Source of the DNA: UBA5951 sp009936885
GTDB taxonomy: Bacteria > Pseudomonadota > Alphaproteobacteria > Puniceispirillales > Puniceispirillaceae
Direction of reading: 5' to 3'
Length of the DNA stretch: 64,000 nt
NCBI GenBank assembly: GCA_937996625.1
Contig: CALKVA010000020.1
Span: forward strand, 62,001 to 126,000
Made by a program: the position numbers and the translations under genes. Under the pieces are notes generated by a model that did no database searches, was not told the DNA's origin, and saw only the letters and a program-made list of their open reading frames with translations. Below are positions 57,105 through 64,000 of this stretch, piece by piece; position 1 is the first letter of the stretch; every line of letters begins with the position of its first letter.

Positions 57105-58568
57105 ATGATTATGAATAATGCGCTTCCTGAAACTGCGATTACGCATGATAGTGATTTTATTATATTTGGGGGTAGCGGCGATTTATCAGTCCGCAAAATA
57201 TTTCCTGCGTTATTTTGGCGCTTCTTACACGGTCAAATAACAGAAAACTTTCGCCTGATTTCCTGTATGAGAACTGTCATTACAACTCAAGAATTTGCAA
57301 GTAATTTTCGCCCATTTTGTGAGCAAGCCTTTGAAAGTGGCATTGCAGATGAGCAAAGCTGGGAGAATTTTCTTAAGCTCATTCAAATTTTAGAATTAGA
57401 CATTGTTAATAATATCGGCGGGGATGAATTATACAATACTCTGAAGTCTGATCTCTCAGAAGAAAGACCTTGTATTTTTTATCTTGCTGTTGCTCCTAAA
57501 TTATTTGGTGCCAGTTGTGTATTATTACAGAGGAATAATCTGGTCTTACCACAAAGCAGAGTGGTCGTTGAAAAACCATTTGGCCATGACAAGGATTCTG
57601 CGTTAGCGTTAAATCAAGAAATACTAAACGTATTTGATGAGGGTCAGATATATCGAATTGACCATTATCTAGGCAAAGAAACAGTTCAAAATCTTATGGC
57701 GCTGAGATTTGCGAATGTTATTTTTGAAACACAATGGAATAATCATCATATAGATCATGTTCAAATAACAGCGGCAGAGACTGTTGGGGTTGGACAACGC
57801 GCATCCTATTATGATTCCTATGGCGCATTGCGTGATATGGTGCAAAATCATCTATTGCAATTATTGTGTCTAGTTGCGATGGAACCCCCATCTTATTTCA
57901 ATGCAGATCAGGTTAGAACTGAAAAATTAAGAGTATTACAGGCGCTACGACCCTCAGCAGAGGACGAGATACAAATCGGTCAGTATGAAAACTACACCCA
58001 AGAATTAGAGCAAGAAAGCAACACTGAGACTTTTGTTGCAATGAAAGTAAATATAGATAATTGGCGGTGGGCTGGTGTTCCTTTTTATATTCGCACCGGA
58101 AAAAAGCTTGGGTTGCGAGCTAGCGAGATTGTAATCACCTTTAAAAATAGGCCACATGATATTTTTGCAAAAAATGGCAAACCAGAGACAGAAGAATATC
58201 CAAATCGTCTTGTTATTCGGGTACAACCCCAAGAAGGATTGAGACTACATCTGACATCAAAGAAACCAGGTCCTGGTGGAATGAGATTATTTCCATCCGA
58301 GCTAAACCTTTCATTTGATGAAGCATTCGCCGAGCGTCTCCCCGATGCTTACGAGCGATTGCTGATGGATATAGCGCGTGGTAACCAAACCTTATTTATG
58401 CGTTCTGACGAGGTTTTGGCAGCATGGGATTATATTGATCCCATCATCTCAATGGTTCGGAAAAGAAACCCAGAGATTTATTCTCCAAACTCGATGGGAC
58501 CAGAGGATAAAATATTAAAAAGAGAGGACAGACACTGGTTTAACCCTGCATTGGACGAAGATATATGA
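57105..58568 (+). CDS. zwf: Glucose-6-phosphate 1-dehydrogenase
   Basis: This 487-residue enzyme oxidises glucose-6-phosphate to 6-phosphogluconolactone with NADP+ or NAD+. It has the cofactor motif FGGSGDLSVRKIFPALF and the active-site segment YRIDHYLGKETVQN, then EKPFGHDKDSA. It starts a five-gene run, zwf-pgl-edd-eda-pgi, and overlaps pgl by 4 bases. The start is ATG at 57105; a second in-frame ATG follows at 57111. Confidence 0.97.
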   Translation: MIMNNALPETAITHDSDFIIFGGSGDLSVRKIFPALFWRFLHGQITENFRLISCMRTVITTQEFASNFRPFCEQAFESGIADEQSWENFLKLIQILELDIVNNIGGDELYNTLKSDLSEERPCIFYLAVAPKLFGASCVLLQRNNLVLPQSRVVVEKPFGHDKDSALALNQEILNVFDEGQIYRIDHYLGKETVQNLMALRFANVIFETQWNNHHIDHVQITAAETVGVGQRASYYDSYGALRDMVQNHLLQLLCLVAMEPPSYFNADQVRTEKLRVLQALRPSAEDEIQIGQYENYTQELEQESNTETFVAMKVNIDNWRWAGVPFYIRTGKKLGLRASEIVITFKNRPHDIFAKNGKPETEEYPNRLVIRVQPQEGLRLHLTSKKPGPGGMRLFPSELNLSFDEAFAERLPDAYERLLMDIARGNQTLFMRSDEVLAAWDYIDPIISMVRKRNPEIYSPNSMGPEDKILKREDRHWFNPALDEDI

Positions 58569-59212
58569 CTTCAAAAGCGCAAATTATAGCAAAGTCTATT
58601 GCAGATTCGCTTCAGTCCGAGTTATCGCGAACCTCTGCTGCATCTCTTGTGGTATGTGGTGGGTCAAGCCCTATTGAAATTTTTGGCTATCTTAATTTGG
58701 AGGAAATTGATTGGTCACTTATTACTATTTTTCTTGTAGATGACAGACTAGTAGACCCTCAATCAGAGCACAGCAATCTACGTCTTATAAAGACCCATCT
58801 TATTCAAAATAAAGCAAGTTTTGCAAAGCTAATACCCTTATCAACAGATTTGACTTACTCTGCAGCGCTACCTACAAAATTTACCGTTACACTTCTTGGA
58901 ATGGGAACAGACGGTCATTTTGCCTCCTTATTTCCTGATTTATTATCAAAATCTGAATCTTCATCGCTGCCTCATCCAGATTTACACAGCACCAGCAAGC
59001 CGCACATTATCACAACACCTGCTCTTGGCAGTCCTTCAGTCCCTCGTATCTCAATGAATCTCAGTCTTATTCTTAATAGTAGCAGGATAATTCTTCTTGC
59101 TAATGGTGCTGAAAAACAGGCAGTTTTAGCAAAAGCAGAAACAGACAAAACACTCCCAGTTCATTTTTTAATTCATCAAACAATCCTGCCTATCGAAATA
59201 GAAAGTTTGTAA
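58565..59212 (+). CDS. pgl: 6-phosphogluconolactonase
   Basis: This 215-residue lactonase has ITIFLVDDRLVDPQSEHSNL and the family motif LLGMGTDGHFASLFPD. It hydrolyses the lactone made by Zwf. It overlaps zwf by 4 bases and ends 2 bases before edd, so the genes are tightly coupled. Confidence 0.94.
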   Translation: MTSKAQIIAKSIADSLQSELSRTSAASLVVCGGSSPIEIFGYLNLEEIDWSLITIFLVDDRLVDPQSEHSNLRLIKTHLIQNKASFAKLIPLSTDLTYSAALPTKFTVTLLGMGTDGHFASLFPDLLSKSESSSLPHPDLHSTSKPHIITTPALGSPSVPRISMNLSLILNSSRIILLANGAEKQAVLAKAETDKTLPVHFLIHQTILPIEIESL

Positions 59213-59214
59213 TT

Positions 59215-61041
59215 ATGTCAGAATTAAATCCCCTCATTGCCGAGGTTATACAGCGCATACGAATCCGCAGTAAAAATACCCGTTCTGCATATCTTGAGGC
59301 AATTGATGAAATGGCGGCAGATAATGACCAAGATAGAGGGGCTATTTCCTGTTCTAATATTGCTCATGCTGGCGCAGGGGCAGGTATTGACCAAGCAGAT
59401 TATTTGACAAGTAAAAAACCGAATATCGGCATTGTCACCTCTTATAATGATATGCTCTCTGCCCACCAACCGTTTGAGACGTTTCCTGCTATTATAAAAG
59501 CTGCTGCAAGAACGGCCGGAGCCACAGCACAAGTGGCTGGCGGTGTTCCTGCAATGTGTGATGGCGTAACACAAGGGCGACCCGGGATGGAATTGTCTCT
59601 GCTATCACGTGACGTTATTGCTATGTCGACAGCTGTTAGTCTTAGCCATGGTGTTTATGATGCGGCGCTGTGCCTTGGCGTATGTGATAAAATCGTACCT
59701 GGATTGGTTATAGGCGCGTTATCTTTTGGACATTTGCCTGCGATTTTCATTCCAGCCGGACCAATGAGTTCTGGACTTCCCAATGATGAGAAAGCCTCTG
59801 TTAGAAAGGCCTTTGCAAAAGGGGAAGTTGGAAGAGATGCATTATTAAAAGCAGAATCAAGCGCCTATCACGGGGCTGGCACATGCACTTTTTATGGAAC
59901 TGCAAATTCAAACCAGATGTTGATGGAAATTATGGGGCTGCATTTGCCAGGCGCTGCTTTTTTGCACCCCCATAGTGATATCAGGCACGCTCTAACAGTT
60001 GCTTCAACAGAACAAGCCGTTCGTATTAGCCGAGAATCCAATGATTACCGTCCAATTGGAAAGATGTTAGATGAGCGCAGCTTTGTAAATGCTATTATTG
60101 GTTTACATGCCACTGGTGGCTCTACCAACCACACATTACATCTGCCAGCAATGGCTGCTGCTGCAGGTATTGTGTTAACTTGGGAAGATTTCTCAGACCT
60201 ATCAGATATTATACCACTCCTAACACGCATTTATCCAAATGGCAGTGCTGATGTAAATCAGTTCCATGCCGCAGGAGGATTAAGCTTTGTTATAAAGGAG
60301 CTACTTTCAGCTGGCCTGCTTGATGGTACCGCACATTCTGTGTGGGGCAATTCTATCGATGATTATGCATCTGAACCTATTTTAAGTAATAATGGCCTTG
60401 AATGGCGGGACGCACCCGATAGTTCTGGAGATTTAAGCATATTGCGTCCAATCTGTGAGCCACACCAGAAAACTGGTGGGCTAAAAATGCTATCTGGCAA
60501 TCTTGGAAAAGCGGTCATTAAAGTATCCGCCGTGTCTGAAACAAATAGAATTATCAGCGCGCCAGCTGCCGTATTTTCAAATGAAGCAGACGTAAAATCT
60601 GCTTATGCTGATGGCAAACTAGACAGGGACGTTATTGTGGTTGTTATTGCTCAGGGTCCGCAAGCTAACGGAATGCCAGAATTACATAGCCTGACCCCCA
60701 TGCTTTCTAACTTACAAGATAAAGGATTTAAAGTCGCACTTGTAACAGATGGCAGAATGTCAGGTGCCTCTGGCAAAATTCCAGCAGCCATTCACGTATT
60801 TCCAGAAGCTGTTAAGGGCGGCACTATTGGTCGTATACAAGATGGGGATATGATCACATTAGATGCGCTTTCTGGGAGCCTTGAAATTGCAGCAGACCTG
60901 TCGCACAGACCTGATTACATTTCAGCATCAAAAGTTAACCCAAATAGTTTCGCCCGCTTATTATTTGCACCTATGCGAGATCAATCCGCGAATGCAGAAG
61001 CAGGCGGCGGCATCAATTTAACAGCAGGACATAATACATGA
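59215..61041 (+). CDS. edd: Phosphogluconate dehydratase
   Basis: This 608-residue iron-sulphur dehydratase turns 6-phosphogluconate into KDPG. It has [35 protein letters not shown] and [20 protein letters not shown], which supply the cluster cysteines. [18 protein letters not shown] is near the C-terminus. It is full length. It overlaps eda by 4 bases. Confidence 0.97.
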   Translation: MSELNPLIAEVIQRIRIRSKNTRSAYLEAIDEMAADNDQDRGAISCSNIAHAGAGAGIDQADYLTSKKPNIGIVTSYNDMLSAHQPFETFPAIIKAAARTAGATAQVAGGVPAMCDGVTQGRPGMELSLLSRDVIAMSTAVSLSHGVYDAALCLGVCDKIVPGLVIGALSFGHLPAIFIPAGPMSSGLPNDEKASVRKAFAKGEVGRDALLKAESSAYHGAGTCTFYGTANSNQMLMEIMGLHLPGAAFLHPHSDIRHALTVASTEQAVRISRESNDYRPIGKMLDERSFVNAIIGLHATGGSTNHTLHLPAMAAAAGIVLTWEDFSDLSDIIPLLTRIYPNGSADVNQFHAAGGLSFVIKELLSAGLLDGTAHSVWGNSIDDYASEPILSNNGLEWRDAPDSSGDLSILRPICEPHQKTGGLKMLSGNLGKAVIKVSAVSETNRIISAPAAVFSNEADVKSAYADGKLDRDVIVVVIAQGPQANGMPELHSLTPMLSNLQDKGFKVALVTDGRMSGASGKIPAAIHVFPEAVKGGTIGRIQDGDMITLDALSGSLEIAADLSHRPDYISASKVNPNSFARLLFAPMRDQSANAEAGGGINLTAGHNT

Positions 61042-61664
61042 ATATTTCAGAAATTCTCTTACTGGGTCCAGTGATGCCTGTGATCGTAATCGATGATGCG
61101 GACTTAGCAGTTCCACTCGGTGAAGCATTGCTTTCAGGAGGTATTAACGCTATCGAGGTAACACTTCGAACAGATGCTGCTTTGAATTCAATTGAACGTC
61201 TGGCAAAAGAGTTACCAGAAATTTGCGTTGGCGCTGGAACTATATTAACAGAAATAAACGCACATTCAGCTACCAATGCGGGTGCTCGTTTCGCTGTTAG
61301 CCCTGGTACAACTCACTTGATTATAAATGCCTGTAAAGCACATAATTTGCCCCTACTACCAGGGGCAAGTACTGTTTCAGAAATGCTCACACTTCATGAG
61401 GCAGGTTTCACAGCAATAAAGTTTTTTCCAGCTGCAGCTGCCGGAGGCGCTCAGTTTATAAAATCACTTGCAAGTCCGCTTCCCCATTTACAATTCTGCC
61501 CAACAGGGGGCATCACCTATAATACAGCTTCTAGCTGGCTTGCGCTTGCAAATGTCCCTTGTGTTGGTGGTAGCTGGCTTGCGCCAGCGCATGATATCAA
61601 TCAGCAAAATTTCTCTATGATAACTGAACGTGCAAAACAAGCATCAACTTTAAAGAGACCCTAA
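61038..61664 (+). CDS. eda: KDPG aldolase
   Basis: This 208-residue aldolase splits KDPG into pyruvate and glyceraldehyde-3-phosphate. The Schiff-base Lys128 is in GFTAIKFFPAAAAGG and the base Glu40 in NAIEVTLRT. GAGTILTE is also present. It overlaps edd by 4 bases and lies one base before pgi. Confidence 0.96.
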   Translation: MNISEILLLGPVMPVIVIDDADLAVPLGEALLSGGINAIEVTLRTDAALNSIERLAKELPEICVGAGTILTEINAHSATNAGARFAVSPGTTHLIINACKAHNLPLLPGASTVSEMLTLHEAGFTAIKFFPAAAAGGAQFIKSLASPLPHLQFCPTGGITYNTASSWLALANVPCVGGSWLAPAHDINQQNFSMITERAKQASTLKRP

Positions 61665-61665
61665 G

Positions 61666-63180
61666 ATGCAACTCAACAATAATCCTCATTATCACAGCCT
61701 TCTCAGTGAGGCACAGCAAATAAAAAACACCTCACTCAAGGACTTAATGAAACAGGAAAATAGAGAGAATGATTTTTGTTTTACATTAGATGGATTATGG
61801 GTAGATATCTCTCGCCATTACATAAATAAAGCAATATTCGATAGCCTAATAAAACTAGCTGATGCATCTGAGGTACGGGAGAAGTTTTCTGCCCTCGATG
61901 CTGGCAATCCTATCAATTATACAGAGGACAGAGCCGTCCTGCACACGCAATTGCGCAAGCCAGGTAGGCGTGAAACGGATGAATGGCAAAAACTATCTGC
62001 TTTTAGCGAGGCGTTGAGATCCTCACAAAATATACAGACTATAATTAATATAGGAATTGGCGGATCTGACCTTGGACCTTCCATGGTAGCCAGTGCGTTA
62101 CGCCCTTTCCATGGAAAACAGAAAATACGGTTTGTATCAAATGTTGACCCCTCAGATTTAAATGACTGCATTGCTGATTGCGAAGCTGAGACCACTTTTT
62201 TTCTGATCACTTCCAAGACTTTCACCACAGCTGAGACACTGAAAAATGCATCTCTTGCAGCGGATTGGCTTAAACGGGCACATATTAACCCCGCAAATCA
62301 AATGGCAGCCATAACTGCAGACCCTGAAAAAGCTCTTAAATGGGGTATGTCCCAAAAACATATTTTTGATTTTGCTGATGGAATTGGCGGTAGATACTCT
62401 CTATGGTCTGCTGTTGGATTGCCAATTATGATCGCCATTGGAAATAAGAATTTCATATCGTTCCTAGATGGCGCAAATCAGATTGATGAGCATGTTTTAA
62501 ACACCCCGACTAACCAGAACATAGCCATAATATTGGCACTTTTGCGTATTTGGAATCGTAATTTTCTGAACCTGCCAATGCATGGAATAATGCCTTATGA
62601 TCATAGACTTGCACGTCTTCCTGCTTGGGCACAACAATTAGAAATGGAAAGTAACGGAAAATCAGTTGATATTAGAGGCGATGCCTTAACTCAGCCTGCC
62701 TCCCCGGTTATATGGGGAGAGGCAGGAACAAACGCCCAGCATAGTTTTTTCCAGTATCTTCATCAAGGAATTGAACAGCAAAGCTTGGATATTCTTATTC
62801 CTCGTAATTCTCTTGGATGTTCTTTGCCTGATGGCTGGAAAGAAAGCCATAAAACACTCGTTTATAATGCATTGGCGCAGGCTGAAGCTCTTGCTATCGG
62901 AGAAGATAATCAGCAAGAGCCCCACAGAAATTTTCCGGGTGGACGCGTTTCAACACTTATTAGCTGGAATACGACAGACCCGTTTGAAGTTGGACGCTTA
63001 TTGGCTTTATATGAGCATATTACTATCGCAAGTGGTTTTTTGTGGGACATAAATAGCTTTGATCAGTGGGGTGTAGAGCTTGGAAAGAAAAAGGCGAAAG
63101 AGCTTGAAACACCTAATATCAAAAATGATTTTAGCCCCGCTGCAAAACGCTTTCTTTCACTGCTTAATACAGAAAAATAG
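61666..63180 (+). CDS. pgi: Glucose-6-phosphate isomerase
   Basis: This 504-residue isomerase interconverts glucose-6-phosphate and fructose-6-phosphate. It has INIGIGGSDLGPSMV, the active-site segment GGRYSLWSAVGLPI and near the C-terminus SFDQWGVELGKK. As the last gene of the operon it lets fructose-6-phosphate, including that from recycled triose, re-enter the Entner-Doudoroff route. Confidence 0.97.
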   Translation: MQLNNNPHYHSLLSEAQQIKNTSLKDLMKQENRENDFCFTLDGLWVDISRHYINKAIFDSLIKLADASEVREKFSALDAGNPINYTEDRAVLHTQLRKPGRRETDEWQKLSAFSEALRSSQNIQTIINIGIGGSDLGPSMVASALRPFHGKQKIRFVSNVDPSDLNDCIADCEAETTFFLITSKTFTTAETLKNASLAADWLKRAHINPANQMAAITADPEKALKWGMSQKHIFDFADGIGGRYSLWSAVGLPIMIAIGNKNFISFLDGANQIDEHVLNTPTNQNIAIILALLRIWNRNFLNLPMHGIMPYDHRLARLPAWAQQLEMESNGKSVDIRGDALTQPASPVIWGEAGTNAQHSFFQYLHQGIEQQSLDILIPRNSLGCSLPDGWKESHKTLVYNALAQAEALAIGEDNQQEPHRNFPGGRVSTLISWNTTDPFEVGRLLALYEHITIASGFLWDINSFDQWGVELGKKKAKELETPNIKNDFSPAAKRFLSLLNTEK

Positions 63181-63270
63181 CCTTAGCATTTATCTTCATG
63201 ACACCAATAACAAAATTATATATAGATAAATAAGATTTGTGAAATTAAACACTGTTAAGGGCTGGTTGGC

Positions 63271-63636
63271 ATGGACGTGAAAATACCCAAGGTTTTGAGT
63301 AGAATGTTATTAGCAGGTATGTTTGTTTTCGCTTGCAATCAATTAGCTCTTGCCAGTGAGAAAACTTACTTTTTAACAAGTGCATCACTACTCACATTTT
63401 GTCAGAGTAACTTGCCTTTAGAAGATGGTATATGCCAAGGTTACCTCGCTGGTGTAGCCGATAGTATTTATTCTGGGCATCAATCAGATTTTGTGTCGAT
63501 CTGCATCCCTAACGGAATAAATAGTAATGACTTAAAGTCACTGTTTGTTCAATACGCCACCGACTATCCCGAATATTTCGGGCGGCCCGCTGACGGGTTG
63601 TTTACAGACGCTCTTTTATTTAAGTTTTCGTGTTAG
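63271..63636 (+). CDS. Rap1a/Tai-like exported protein
   Basis: This 121-residue protein has a signal peptide of about 29 residues (ending near LALASEK). The Rap1a/Tai pattern follows: LLTFCQSN, CQGYLAGVADSIYSG, CIPNGINSNDLKSLFVQYA and PADGLFTDALLFKFSC, with four cysteines for two disulphides. Rap1a proteins protect against type VI amidase effectors in Serratia, but this fold is common outside secretion loci and no effector is seen here. It is 90 bases after pgi, with a weak AAGGG ribosome site upstream. Confidence 0.82.
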   Translation: MDVKIPKVLSRMLLAGMFVFACNQLALASEKTYFLTSASLLTFCQSNLPLEDGICQGYLAGVADSIYSGHQSDFVSICIPNGINSNDLKSLFVQYATDYPEYFGRPADGLFTDALLFKFSC

Positions 63637-63643
63637 CTGATGC

Positions 63644-64000
63644 TTACCAAGATAATCCTACAGATAACTTACCCATGTATTGGTTAGCTGAATTAGATAT
63701 GCCTGCTGAAATACTAAATGGTAATGCTTCACTAGCACCAGGTGCGTTAACCAGAAACATTGAGCCCGCAAAATTAAGTCCGACTGCATTCTCTTGATTT
63801 TTTGTTGCGCCACCTAATTGTACATGAAAATTTTTGCCTCTCTCAGGATTTCGGGTATCCAAGGATGCTGCCATAGCTGCTGATTGATCTACATATCGCC
63901 TTGTTGCCGCGTGGTCTGGTTCTGTTGGATCCTGAATACTTAATATACCTCTCACTTTTGTTACATGATTATCGGTATCACCGAGTGTCAAACTTCCAGA
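63644..64000 (-). CDS. YadA-type trimeric autotransporter C-terminus (partial)
   Basis: The frame is open to the right window edge, so only the last 118 residues are seen. They include DHAATRRYVDQSAAMAASL (stalk-to-anchor helix) and an outer-membrane anchor of four strands: GKNFHVQLGGATKNQENAV, GLNFAGSMFLV, ALPFSISAGISNSANQYMG and LSVGLSW, ending in an aromatic residue. This is the YadA anchor that trimerises into a 12-strand barrel. The rest of the adhesin would be encoded to the right. It is convergent with the Rap1a-like gene (7 bases between the stops). Confidence 0.8.
   Translation of the reverse strand, partial: SGSLTLGDTDNHVTKVRGILSIQDPTEPDHAATRRYVDQSAAMAASLDTRNPERGKNFHVQLGGATKNQENAVGLNFAGSMFLVNAPGASEALPFSISAGISNSANQYMGKLSVGLSW

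Overview
The window is an AT-rich, densely packed chromosomal segment of an alphaproteobacterium. The evidence is the order yebC / TIGR00282 phosphoesterase / 5-FCL / 6S RNA / zapA / DUF4164-like / tkt, a glyQ-glyS-ppdK run, suhB next to a MotA-like/OmpA-like pair, and a zwf-pgl-edd-eda-pgi Entner-Doudoroff operon. A PomA/PomB-type (sodium-type) flagellar stator and a TRAP transporter suggest a marine heterotroph of the SAR116/Rhodospirillales kind; that placement is inference from gene content, not a phylogeny.

Layout. 1-3316 (minus): YebC (cut by the window edge), phosphoesterase, 5-FCL, probable 6S RNA, ZapA and a coiled-coil protein. 3565-9697 (plus): transketolase, EF-P, SuhB and a non-flagellar stator-like pair. 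9751-10749: a decayed gene for an exported protein. 10758-21687: ABC exporter, L31, a small heat-shock protein with a sigma-32-like promoter, PPDK, GlyS, GlyQ, an S49 peptidase, a tRNA methyltransferase and a DUF2007 protein. 21822-31414: polyprenyl synthase, a small gene broken by one stop, an RNA methyltransferase, an RHH protein, an amidotransferase, a hydantoinase-A-like protein, UvrB and an aspartate aminotransferase. 31489-38513: MsrP, a porin pseudogene, PomAB and sigma-54. 39586-44479: a cell-envelope cluster of an M23 peptidase, a membrane protein, three tandem bactofilins, a small anchored protein and a lytic transglycosylase. 44483-55663: an uptake and catabolic region with a 2OG-type oxygenase, a two-subunit molybdenum hydroxylase, OsmC, BKACE, a TRAP transporter, a cyclase-family hydrolase, a GST and a quinone reductase. 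57105-63180: the Entner-Doudoroff operon. The right edge has a Rap1a/Tai-like protein and the C-terminal anchor of a YadA-type adhesin cut by the window.

The most notable points are the bactofilin/peptidoglycan-hydrolase cluster, the stator-like pair with a long coiled coil, the catabolic region whose molybdenum hydroxylase has no FAD subunit nearby, and three separate genes carrying in-frame stops inside otherwise well-preserved coding sequence (an exported protein, an 81-codon protein and a porin). No CRISPR array, insertion sequence, tRNA or rRNA gene was found, and no recognised anti-phage system.
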